Positions 9,223 through 16,301 of a stretch of DNA of 64,000 nt are shown here, one piece after another. A program made the translations under genes and the position numbers. Source of the DNA: Planctomycetaceae bacterium (lineage in GTDB: Bacteria > Planctomycetota > Planctomycetia > Pirellulales > Thermoguttaceae); contig SFIW01000005.1 of the NCBI GenBank assembly GCA_004556055.1, positions 1 through 64,000 of the forward strand. Reading direction: 5' to 3'. Below the pieces are notes generated by a model. The model saw only the letters and a program-made list of their open reading frames with translations, did no database searches and was not told where the DNA came from. How positions within the stretch are numbered: the first letter of the stretch is position 1; the number at the start of each line of letters is the position of its first letter.

Positions 9223-11350
9223 ACTGTATAATTTCGGCCCTTATAGGGGGAGTCATTCCTTTGATTTAGACGTCTCTGATCCAGAGAAGAAAATCGTCGT
9301 AATCGGCGGTAAAAACGGAGCGGGCAAAACAACGTTGTTCACGGCGGTAGAGTTGGCCTTGTATGGTCATTACAGCCTTGGGTATAAAAACCCCGATAAG
9401 AGGTATCTCAAGAAAGCGTCGACGTATGTCAACGATCTGGCGAAGATGGACGAGGAGGAACGCGCATATGTCGCGCTTGAGTTTACCGAGAGGAGCGCCG
9501 CCGATTTGGATCAATATCGGATTCTCCGTTCATGGTCCTGGAAAAAGGGGGAGACGAAGGAAGCTTTCGAAGTCGTTAAGAACGGTCGACTCCTAGAGAA
9601 TCAAGAGTTGGCGGACTTCCAAACGTTTCTCATACGCTTGATTCCGCCGACACTTTTGAAGTTGTGTTTTTTTGACGGCGAACGGATCGCGGAATATCTG
9701 TTGGACGACCAAAAACATAATGTGCGCGACGCGCTTATGGTTCTAAGCGGCAACGATACTTTCGATATTATGTATTCCAATGTGAGGAGGGTTTTGAACT
9801 CGAGTCGTTCCGAGGCGGACGAGGTCGCTCGAGAATATCTTCTGAGTAAGGAAAAACTCGAGCGCCTCGTTCGAAAGCGAGAAGAACTGCTGGAAGAAGT
9901 CGCCGACCTTCAAGTTCAGCAAGACGCCAAAACCGCTGAGATTGAACGGCTGAAAAAAGACTATTCCGATCAAGGGGGAATCTCTTTAGAGGCGTGGAAG
10001 GAGCTAAACGCGGAGCTTAAGGAAGAGGAAGAGCGTCGAGAGCGAATCAACTGGGAACGAAAAGGAACGGCTGCGGAAATCCTGCCGTTTGTGATTGTCA
10101 AATCGCTTTTAGAGAAAGTGCGTCTTCAAATTGCCGAAGAGCATAAGATCAAGACATGGAAGGCGGTTTCCGAATCAATCTGCACAGATCATTTCAGAGA
10201 CGTCGTCGTTTCCTCGCTGACAAAGGGGGGCGCGAACGACGCTCGTCGGTTAGGTTCTATCGTGTGCGACGATATTATTAAGTTCTTGCTTCCTGCAAAT
10301 GAAATTGCGGATTTTACGCCCCTTTTCGGTCTTTCCGACGACGACGAAATGCGCGTTCAGGCCGTTTTGAATCGAGTCGCGCAATTCGACGTCAAGAAGA
10401 TTCCCGGATATAAGAAACGTATCGATAAGTCGATAAAGAAATCGCAGAAGATTCGAGAGAAACTTCAGAATAGTTCCGTTGAGAATTATCAGGAACATGC
10501 GCGGTCGGTTTCTAAATTGTCGCAAGAAGTTTACGATCTTTCCCTGCAACTTCAGAGCAAACAAATGGAGGGAACCGCAAGAGAAGGGGAGATTGCGGCG
10601 ACCGAAAAGGAGCTAGAAGCCGCGCATAAAAGGTTGCAACTGGAGCTTAAGCGCCAATCTGTCGCGGCGCTCTCCGGCAAAGTTCTTCTATTGCTTGAGG
10701 ATTTACGACGTAAAATTTTTGATCGATTGATTCGAGAGGTTCGAGAAGACACGCTTAAGGAATTTAAACGTTTGATGCGTAAAAAGGACTTTATCGACGA
10801 TATCCAGATCGACAAAGATTTTAAAATCCATTTGTTGCGAAAGCAAATCGTGGAAAAGAAGGAGCTGGTTAGAATATGCCGTCGCTTCGGCGTTTCTGGC
10901 GTTCGAAGGAGTATGCGCGATTACGCGTTTACTCAGTTAAGCGCGCTCCTCGGCACTCCTAATGAGAAGGACTTTCAACGAGAGTTGGCGGCCTTGGCTC
11001 CGGAGGAGATTGAGCTCATGACGGAAGTCGATAAGACGACTCTTTCGAAGGGGGAGACGCAAGTCTTCGTCATGTCTCTTTATTGGGGGATGATGCGGCA
11101 ATGCAAGAGCGAACTTCCTTACGTCATCGACACGCCGTTCGCGCGTATCGACACGGAACATCGAGCCAATATCGTGGAGCATTTTTTCAAGCGTCTTCCC
11201 GGTCAACTTTTTATTCTTTCCACGAATGAAGAAATCACTTCGAGGTATATGTCGGCGCTGCGCGACCGTACTTCCAATCAGTTTTTACTGGAGTATGGGG
11301 AGGATAAAAGCGTACGTGTCATGAATAATCGGTATTTTGAGGTGGAGTGA
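9203..11350 (+). CDS. dndD: DndD, SMC-like ATPase of DNA phosphorothioation
   Basis: This is a 715-residue SMC/Rad50-type ATPase. Walker A GGKNGAGKT lies at residues 35-43, a long charged coiled-coil part from about 200 to 530, an ABC signature LSKGE near 613, and Walker B YVIDTPF near 640 followed by DTEHR. I see no CxxC zinc hook in the coiled-coil tip, unlike Rad50. DndD is thought to open or nick DNA during phosphorothioate insertion. The ATG begins the usual conserved strand LLRKIELYNFGPY; GAGGAG touches it directly, an unusually short spacing, so coupling to dndC translation (20-bp overlap) may matter more than the ribosome site. It ends in TGATG, shared with dndE. Confidence 0.92.
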   Translation: MLLRKIELYNFGPYRGSHSFDLDVSDPEKKIVVIGGKNGAGKTTLFTAVELALYGHYSLGYKNPDKRYLKKASTYVNDLAKMDEEERAYVALEFTERSAADLDQYRILRSWSWKKGETKEAFEVVKNGRLLENQELADFQTFLIRLIPPTLLKLCFFDGERIAEYLLDDQKHNVRDALMVLSGNDTFDIMYSNVRRVLNSSRSEADEVAREYLLSKEKLERLVRKREELLEEVADLQVQQDAKTAEIERLKKDYSDQGGISLEAWKELNAELKEEEERRERINWERKGTAAEILPFVIVKSLLEKVRLQIAEEHKIKTWKAVSESICTDHFRDVVVSSLTKGGANDARRLGSIVCDDIIKFLLPANEIADFTPLFGLSDDDEMRVQAVLNRVAQFDVKKIPGYKKRIDKSIKKSQKIREKLQNSSVENYQEHARSVSKLSQEVYDLSLQLQSKQMEGTAREGEIAATEKELEAAHKRLQLELKRQSVAALSGKVLLLLEDLRRKIFDRLIREVREDTLKEFKRLMRKKDFIDDIQIDKDFKIHLLRKQIVEKKELVRICRRFGVSGVRRSMRDYAFTQLSALLGTPNEKDFQRELAALAPEEIELMTEVDKTTLSKGETQVFVMSLYWGMMRQCKSELPYVIDTPFARIDTEHRANIVEHFFKRLPGQLFILSTNEEITSRYMSALRDRTSNQFLLEYGEDKSVRVMNNRYFEVE

Positions 11351-11727
11351 TGGCGTTTAAACTCAAGACGTCGAAGAAGACGGAGGAAATTTTGACTCAA
11401 ATAGAGAGTCGTGTCAACATTCCCTATGCGACTCTTGTGAAACTGTCGTTGGCGCTTTCCTTACGCGAGGGGCCTTTGGGGGAGGACGATTTTAAGACGA
11501 ACAACTTGGGACGCGAGTTAAACCGTCAGACGATCACGGGGGACGCCGATCCTTTGTACAAATGTTTGTTTGAGATATGCGCCAATCGTCATATGTCGGA
11601 TGAGGAATACTTTCCGGGCGCCGTCAAAGCGCACCTGGATCGCGGATCTATTCTTCTTCAAAACGAGTTGAGGTATAGCGGTAGCGATTTTCTTGAACAT
11701 CTTTCGGAGTTGGACAAGGGGCTCTAA
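11350..11727 (+). CDS. dndE: DndE, DNA-binding subunit of the phosphorothioation complex
   Basis: This 125-residue protein starts at ATG 11350, overlapping the dndD stop as TGATG; a GTG one codon earlier is possible. Size, position directly after dndD, and the N-terminal pattern FKLKTSKKTEEI with a basic helix and PYATLVKLSLALSL fit DndE, a small tetrameric protein reported to bind nicked double-stranded DNA and needed for sulfur insertion. The family is usually 110-130 residues, so it looks complete. It is the last gene of the operon, and a bidirectional terminator follows 24 bases after its stop. Confidence 0.88.
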   Translation: MAFKLKTSKKTEEILTQIESRVNIPYATLVKLSLALSLREGPLGEDDFKTNNLGRELNRQTITGDADPLYKCLFEICANRHMSDEEYFPGAVKAHLDRGSILLQNELRYSGSDFLEHLSELDKGL

Positions 11728-11751
11728 TAGTCGTAGCCGAGATGATAAGAT

Positions 11752-11795
11752 AAAAAAAGAACCTCCCTAAGTCGCGCGATTTAGGGAGGCCTTTT
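11752..11795. terminator. Bidirectional terminator closing the dpt-dnd operon
   Basis: A 9-bp perfect stem, CCTCCCTAA with TTAGGGAGG (11762-11770 and 11781-11789), has CCTTTT on its right and seven A's on its left. It should stop transcription from dndE on the plus strand and, with the stronger U-run, from the anti-sigma gene on the minus strand. Confidence 0.85.
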
Positions 11796-11819
11796 CGTGG
11801 GATCGCGAAGAATAGACGC

Positions 11820-12245
11820 CTATTGAGGCGATTTCTCCATATAGATAACGTTTCCCTTCTCGTTATGCCAGACGCGGGTCATGAAGTTTTTGATGAGGAA
11901 AAGTCCTCTTCCGTGCGGACGTTCGATATTTTCGTCGAGCGTCGGATCGTTGACGGCGTCTTGGGTAAACCCGCCGCCGTCGTCTTGTATCGAAATTAAC
12001 GCGCGGTTCTGCGTGATTTCGGCGGTCGCCTGGATTTTCTTCGTCGGATCGCGCTGATTTCCATGTTCAATAGCGTTCGCGACGGCTTCGTCTAGCGCAA
12101 GGCGTACGGCAAAGACGTCTTGAGGATTCCAATCCCTTTTCTCCAGCGCCGCTGTCACCTCGTCCAAATATGGGCCGATGGCGCGCGAATCGCTGGAAAA
12201 TGTCTTGGTGTAACGCCAATATCCCATTTTATCGTATGCCGACAT
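11820..12245 (-). CDS. RsbW-like serine kinase / anti-sigma factor
   Basis: This 141-residue GHKL ATPase of the RsbW/SpoIIAB type has an N-box with EAVANAIEHGN (about residues 48-58), a G1 box DDGGGF and a G2 box GRGLFLIKNF. Such proteins bind a sigma factor and also phosphorylate a STAS antagonist on serine. The STAS partner is encoded 25 bp upstream on the same strand. The start has GGAGGG six bases upstream. The cognate sigma factor is not adjacent; the FliA/WhiG-type factor at 40657-41439 is one possibility, but nothing in the sequence ties them together. Confidence 0.88.
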   Translation of the reverse strand: MSAYDKMGYWRYTKTFSSDSRAIGPYLDEVTAALEKRDWNPQDVFAVRLALDEAVANAIEHGNQRDPTKKIQATAEITQNRALISIQDDGGGFTQDAVNDPTLDENIERPHGRGLFLIKNFMTRVWHNEKGNVIYMEKSPQ

Positions 12246-12270
12246 GGCGCGCCCTCCATGAGCCTAGGTT

Positions 12271-12636
12271 TTAGATTTGGGAATTGATCGCTTCTACTTC
12301 CGTCGGGCGAATCTTAAAGATCGTGTCGAGTCGCGTAATCTTGAAAACTTCCATGATATTCGGATTAATCGAGCAAAGGAAAAGCGCGATCTTCGCAACC
12401 TTCGTCTTCGTGTTCAATGTGATGAGAACGCGAAGCGCCGAACTTGACATGAATTGAACGTTTTGAAAATTCACGATCAGCCTGTCGGTTCTTGGCGGAA
12501 GGGCTTCAAGGACGTTCGTAAGTTCGTCCCCCCACGCTTGGATCGCCAACTCCTCGTTGAGCTTCGTGTCGAGACAATCTACAACGGCGGCCCTGCCTTC
12601 GTATCGGGTCATCGTGCGTGCTTTGGGATTGCTCAT
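12271..12636 (-). CDS. STAS-domain anti-sigma factor antagonist
   Basis: This is a 121-residue STAS domain of the RsbV/SpoIIAA class. The segment NVQFMSSSALRVLITL (about residues 67-82) matches the conserved loop in which a serine is phosphorylated by the partner kinase. In its unphosphorylated form such a protein pulls the anti-sigma factor off its sigma factor. A good AGGAGA site lies six bases before ATG. It sits between the response regulator (46 bp upstream) and the kinase (25 bp downstream), so the three are probably one transcript. Confidence 0.88.
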   Translation of the reverse strand: MSNPKARTMTRYEGRAAVVDCLDTKLNEELAIQAWGDELTNVLEALPPRTDRLIVNFQNVQFMSSSALRVLITLNTKTKVAKIALFLCSINPNIMEVFKITRLDTIFKIRPTEVEAINSQI

Positions 12637-12682
12637 GTTATCTCTCCTGAAAAAAGACGTCGCGCTCGTCGCGCAATGACTG

Positions 12683-13333
12683 TTAGGGAATGAAGTTATT
12701 TCTAACCGCCCAGACCGCCGCCTGCGCGCGATCCCGGACGTCGAGCTTACGTAATATATTTTGCATGTGATCCTTGACCGTGTCTTCGCTAACCTTTAGC
12801 GCCAAACCTATCTCTCTATTGCTCAGCCCTAAAACGACGTGCCGCAATACCTGCGCCTCGCGCGCCGAAAGGGGATTCGTCGGATCCTCGCGCCTCTTTC
12901 GCATCAGCGTCGAAACCTGCCGAAGCTCTCCCGAGAAATCCCGCTTCATATGCTCCGGCGCGTCCAACTGCTCGACGAGACCGTAAAGAATTTCCGTGAG
13001 TTCCGCGCGCGTCGCCGTCTTCAAAACATATGAGTCCGCCCCGACCGCCAACGCGCGCGCCAAATAGTCGCGACGCCCCGCGCTCTCGAAAAAGAGAATC
13101 TTCCCCCGAAAGCGTTTCGCGCGCAGCCTCTGCGCCGCGTCAAACCCCGATCCGTCCGGAAAATCTAACGCGAGAATCAGTACGTCGGGCCCCGCGCTCA
13201 TTGTCTTGTTTACCGTCTGTTCGCACGTCTGCGCGAAATCGACTATCTGGATATTCGTCCCGCTGAAAAAGGAGAAGAGCCCCGCGCGCGCAACCGGTTG
13301 CGAATCCGCGACCAGCAGACTAATTTGACGCAT
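12683..13333 (-). CDS. LuxR-family (NarL-type) response regulator
   Basis: This 216-residue protein has an N-terminal receiver domain and a C-terminal LuxR helix-turn-helix. In the receiver, acidic Asp10 (VADSQP), the probable phosphate acceptor Asp57 (LALDFPDGSG) and Lys105 (YVLKT) are in place. Only one acidic residue is seen at the first pocket position, where two are usual. The HTH runs from about residue 150 (LSAREAQVL to EDTVKDHMQNILRKL). ATG 13333 has GGGGGAG six bases upstream. It leads the partner-switching cluster, so it may link a histidine kinase signal to sigma control; no histidine kinase is nearby. Confidence 0.9.
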   Translation of the reverse strand: MRQISLLVADSQPVARAGLFSFFSGTNIQIVDFAQTCEQTVNKTMSAGPDVLILALDFPDGSGFDAAQRLRAKRFRGKILFFESAGRRDYLARALAVGADSYVLKTATRAELTEILYGLVEQLDAPEHMKRDFSGELRQVSTLMRKRREDPTNPLSAREAQVLRHVVLGLSNREIGLALKVSEDTVKDHMQNILRKLDVRDRAQAAVWAVRNNFIP

Positions 13334-13350
13334 TTCGAACTCCCCCTATG

Positions 13351-13384
13351 AAAAAAGACGCCAGCTCTTCGAACCAACGTCTTT
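13351..13384 (-). terminator. Terminator-like hairpin after the VIT/VWA gene
   Basis: On the minus strand the stem AAAGACG with CGTCTTT (13378-13384 and 13354-13360) is followed by a run of T's (A's at 13351-13356). It lies after the VIT/VWA stop and before the response-regulator start. Because a promoter (13385-13413) sits just upstream of it, it may instead be part of the regulator's 5' leader. Confidence 0.55.
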
Positions 13385-13413
13385 ATTTTAAAGTTGCGTT
13401 TCTCTTGAGTCAA
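13385..13413 (-). promoter_or_regulatory. Sigma-70-like promoter for the response regulator cluster
   Basis: Reading the minus strand, TTGACT (13413-13408) and TAAAAT (13390-13385) are 17 bp apart. Initiation would fall near 13378, giving a leader of about 45 nt to the ATG at 13333. Confidence 0.55.
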
Positions 13414-13458
13414 GGAAAAAACGTGGACGCGCCTCAAAAAGAAGTGTTACTCTCCCGA

Positions 13459-15912
13459 TTATTCCGCGTCGCTCGCCACGACGTTGTATAACTGACCGTT
13501 GAAGTTCAGCTCGATCGGTTCGTCGAAGACAAGGTACTGAGAAAGCGCCTGCCCATTCTCCGCAACAAGCGCGAAATACTCGTCGCTAAATTGCTTGATT
13601 ACAATCGGCTTCTGTTCCTTCTCCTGAGTTTCTGTAATCGACGAATCTACCCACACGCCGTTCTTAAAGAAGAAGGTCTTCCCCGCGACGTTGCGGATCT
13701 TTTCGCGATTCTGCGTCGCGCCGTTCCCTTCGGATTCAGGCTTGAGATCCGCCATAACGCCCGGCGCAGGGGGCGCGGCCATGATCCTGGGCGCGGAGTT
13801 CAGCATGAGATTTCGGCTCCCCTTAGCTCTCATCGGCGCTTGTGAACTCATCGCCATTCCCATGCCGCTTGAACGACCGCTCGTTGACGAACCGCTCATT
13901 CCCATGCCCGAATCGGCGCTCATCGCCGCGTCCATCGTATCGTTCAGCGTCGCCACTTCCATTGCTTGAGAGCCCGCTAAGTTGCTCATGCTCTTGAGGG
14001 ATTGCTTCGCTCGACGCTGGGAAACGCCCATCATGCCGTTGACGTTCGACGCTAATTCTCGGAACGAATTTGCCGCAGTTCGCGCGTTCGCGCTTGTCGC
14101 GTTTAAGTTGACTTCGTCCAAGGCCAAGAAGGAGGTGTACGGCGTTACCAATCCGTGCTTTTTCGCGAGTGTCACCAGTTCATTGATTAACTCTTCATTT
14201 TCTCCGTTAAGATCCAGCTCGTCGATAATCTCGCCGACGCGTCGCGTCGCCCAAAGTTTTTCAACAAAGGCATTTGCGGCGTCCGCGCTCTTTTCAACGA
14301 ACGAGCCTTCGTAACGTAGTTCTTTTTCCGCGTCCCCGATCTTACCCTTCGCGACGAGCGTGAAAGCGCCCGGCTCAGAATAACGACCCGTCGTCACCAA
14401 CTGCTGCCCCGCGAAAAGATCGACTTTCCCCGACGGATAGACTTGATTTGTGAAACGCCCCTCTTTGCCGTCGCGTGTAAAGAGAATCTCTACGTCCGCT
14501 AAAACAGGGTCTTCGATCTTCGAATAGAACGCCGAAACGCGCTCTTCAATATTTTCGCCGTCCTTGACGTATTCTCCCTGGCCGCGTCCGTCGCGGACAA
14601 AGCGGTCGAGAAGTCGAGCGTTCACGTCGTATCCTACGCCGAAAGAGAAGAAGCGCGCGTTTTTCGTGTTCGATTGACGCGCAATTTGCGCAAGCTTCAT
14701 TTCGTTCACTTCGCCGACCGTAGGCTCTCCGTCGCTGAGGAAGACGAGATACTTCGGGTTATTCGACTCATCCTCTTTGAGGAGACTAAATGCGCGCGCC
14801 AACGCGTCCCCCACGTTCGTACCGCCCCCGGCGCGGAGTGAATTCGAGAATGAAATAGCGTCCTGTTGGGTCTTTGCGTCGCATGCGACGAGCTTGTCGC
14901 TATAACTTGAAACGGACGTCTGGAAGGTTACGATATTAAATTTGTCGATATCTCGCAGTCTTGAGAGGACGAAGACGAGAGACTGACGCGCCTGCTCGAT
15001 CTTTTGACCCATCATGCTTCCTGAGACGTCGATGCAGAAGACGATCGTGCGCGGAATCGCTTCCTCAGCGCGTTCGATCTTGGGGGACGCGAGGAGGAGG
15101 AAGTATCCGTCTTCCTTTTCGTCGGGACGATAACTCAGTACTTTCGCCGAAACATCGTCGGCGTTTTGGTCGAAGAAGAGACGGAAATCGGTCGAAGGAA
15201 CGGCGTTTTCTATATTGCTTTGGACGCGGACGGACGTCGGGCTTTGTCGATCGACGGCGATATCGAATGTAGGCGAATAGACGTTTTTAATTTCGACGTC
15301 GGATCGGAGGGCGATATCGAATGAAATCTTCTTTACGGGCTTCGTCGTGAATTTTGTCGCGCCGAGGGGGAAGAGCAATTCAGTAAGCCCCGCGTCGGAG
15401 CGAAGCAACTGCGCGTATCTCATTGTCACGGTGCGCGCTTCTCCCGCAGGGATCGGGAAGACGCTTGTTTTAAAGAGGCCAAAGCCGACCCATTCAAGAA
15501 GGGCGGGGTCTTTTGACTTTCTGACGATTTCTTCGTACTCCTTTCGAGCTTCGTCGGCTTCTACGAGTGTGGCGGGATACTCTTTTCCATCGACGAGGAG
15601 CGTCATGGAATCGACGGCGCCGTCGTAAGGGAGCGGAAAGACGAAAGCGGTTTCGATAGTCGTTTTCCCTTCATTTTTGAAGGTCTGGGAGACGTTTACG
15701 GAAGCGACGGAGCCCTCGACGTTTGCGTCGATTTTAACTTCGTCGATCGAATATTGGATAGTCTTATCAGGCTCGACGACGCGCGGAGGAAAGACGCGCG
15801 GGAGTTGTCGCGGCGCCCTTGATTCGAGTAGGAAACCTTGCGCCCATAGTGTCGCGGGCAATAAGAGAGCGACGAGGGCCGCGGCGAAACGAAGAGGAAA
15901 GGTGTAACGCAT
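13459..15912 (-). CDS. Secreted VIT and von Willebrand A domain protein
   Basis: This 817-residue protein has a signal peptide (MRYTFPLRFAAALVALLLPATLWAQ). A VIT domain follows (about 45-190; IETAFVFPLPYDGAVDSM, EARKEYEEI), then a VWA domain (about 285-460) with an intact MIDAS motif DVSGSM near residue 294 and SDGEPTVGE near 395. This matches the inter-alpha-trypsin-inhibitor heavy-chain layout common in planctomycetes. After about residue 620 comes a Met/Ser/Gly-rich low-complexity stretch (GMGMSGSSTSGRSSGMGM), then a C-terminal part ending in LNFNGQLYNVVASDAE. It probably acts outside the cytoplasm in metal-dependent protein binding. AAGGAG lies nine bases before ATG. The target is unknown. 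Confidence 0.85.
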   Translation of the reverse strand: MRYTFPLRFAAALVALLLPATLWAQGFLLESRAPRQLPRVFPPRVVEPDKTIQYSIDEVKIDANVEGSVASVNVSQTFKNEGKTTIETAFVFPLPYDGAVDSMTLLVDGKEYPATLVEADEARKEYEEIVRKSKDPALLEWVGFGLFKTSVFPIPAGEARTVTMRYAQLLRSDAGLTELLFPLGATKFTTKPVKKISFDIALRSDVEIKNVYSPTFDIAVDRQSPTSVRVQSNIENAVPSTDFRLFFDQNADDVSAKVLSYRPDEKEDGYFLLLASPKIERAEEAIPRTIVFCIDVSGSMMGQKIEQARQSLVFVLSRLRDIDKFNIVTFQTSVSSYSDKLVACDAKTQQDAISFSNSLRAGGGTNVGDALARAFSLLKEDESNNPKYLVFLSDGEPTVGEVNEMKLAQIARQSNTKNARFFSFGVGYDVNARLLDRFVRDGRGQGEYVKDGENIEERVSAFYSKIEDPVLADVEILFTRDGKEGRFTNQVYPSGKVDLFAGQQLVTTGRYSEPGAFTLVAKGKIGDAEKELRYEGSFVEKSADAANAFVEKLWATRRVGEIIDELDLNGENEELINELVTLAKKHGLVTPYTSFLALDEVNLNATSANARTAANSFRELASNVNGMMGVSQRRAKQSLKSMSNLAGSQAMEVATLNDTMDAAMSADSGMGMSGSSTSGRSSGMGMAMSSQAPMRAKGSRNLMLNSAPRIMAAPPAPGVMADLKPESEGNGATQNREKIRNVAGKTFFFKNGVWVDSSITETQEKEQKPIVIKQFSDEYFALVAENGQALSQYLVFDEPIELNFNGQLYNVVASDAE

Positions 15913-15959
15913 GAGCCAAACTCCTTGTTTGTTTGTGAAAGCAGAAGGAAGTGAGAAAG

Positions 15960-15992
15960 TTAGGAGTTTCTAAAAAAGTTAGAAATTACTAA
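15960..15992. promoter_or_regulatory. Two tandem TTAG-N6-CTAA dyads
   Basis: Two perfect dyads with the same half-sites, TTAG-N6-CTAA, lie at 15960-15973 and 15979-15992, their centres 19 bp apart. They stand 48 bp upstream of the VIT/VWA start (minus strand) and 10 bp before the -35 box at 16003 (plus strand). A third copy lies at 16240-16253. They look like binding sites for one dimeric regulator. Confidence 0.5.
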
Positions 15993-16002
15993 CAAAACTC
16001 TC

Positions 16003-16030
16003 TTGACGTTTGAAAGTTGTCCAATAAGAT
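16003..16030 (+). promoter_or_regulatory. Sigma-70-like promoter before the candidate small RNA
   Basis: TTGACG (16003-16008) and TAAGAT (16025-16030) are 16 bp apart. Initiation would fall around 16036-16038, about 190 nt before the intrinsic terminator ending at 16229. Confidence 0.5.
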
Positions 16031-16229
16031 GGAGGGCGTTGGGGATAAGTTCCTCAGCGGCGAAAAAAATGATAAGTTTTTCGTTTCCTTTCTTGCGCTC
16101 TGCGCTGACCGAGCTAGTCTCCAGCTCGGTCGCGCATAATTTTATGAATAATTTGTGAGCCGCAGGAAGCGCCTTGACACTCCTCTGTGATAAAGATAAC
16201 GCGATATTCGTCTAGTCGCGTTTTTTTTT
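16031..16229 (+). ncRNA. Candidate structured small RNA (or attenuated leader), possibly 6S-like
   Basis: The stretch lies between a promoter (16003-16030) and a strong intrinsic terminator, with no convincing reading frame. Its ends can pair across the middle: GGAG (16031-16034) with CTCC (16180-16183), GGCG (16035-16038) with CGCC (16170-16173), TTCCT (16050-16054) with AGGAA (16164-16168), and GCGGC (16057-16061) with GCCGC (16159-16163). An A/T-rich open middle encloses an apical hairpin, GACCGAGCT with AGCTCGGTC (16107-16115 and 16123-16131), extended by GCGC pairs around one bulge. A rod with an open centre and a length near 190 nt recalls 6S RNA, but I see no sequence proof. The outermost pairs would need initiation at or before 16031. 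It could also be a leader controlling the DUF1559 gene by attenuation. A second -35-like TTGACA lies at 16174. Confidence 0.4.
16198..16229 (+). terminator. Intrinsic terminator upstream of the DUF1559 gene
   Basis: The stem AACGCGA with TCGCGTT (16198-16204 and 16216-16222) runs directly into nine T's (16221-16229). It is 73 bp before the downstream start codon, so it ends a separate transcript or acts as an attenuator. Confidence 0.75.
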
Positions 16230-16239
16230 GAAACAAAAG

Positions 16240-16253
16240 TTAGATTAATCTAA
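16240..16253. promoter_or_regulatory. Palindrome TTAGATTAATCTAA (third TTAG-N6-CTAA copy)
   Basis: This is a perfect 14-bp palindrome, 48 bp before the DUF1559 start, with the same half-sites as the two dyads at 15960-15992. It is a likely operator for whatever protein binds those. Confidence 0.5.
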
Positions 16254-16301
16254 TAGCGCGTATTGAAAGTTGGCTCTGACCTTAGTAAAGGACGGTATGT
16301 A

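Noticed and set aside
16174..16202. Second promoter TTGACA with TAACGC at 17 bp
   Set aside because: The -10 box is poor and lies inside the terminator stem, so transcription starting there would at once meet the terminator's U-run. I kept it only as a note in the small-RNA entry.
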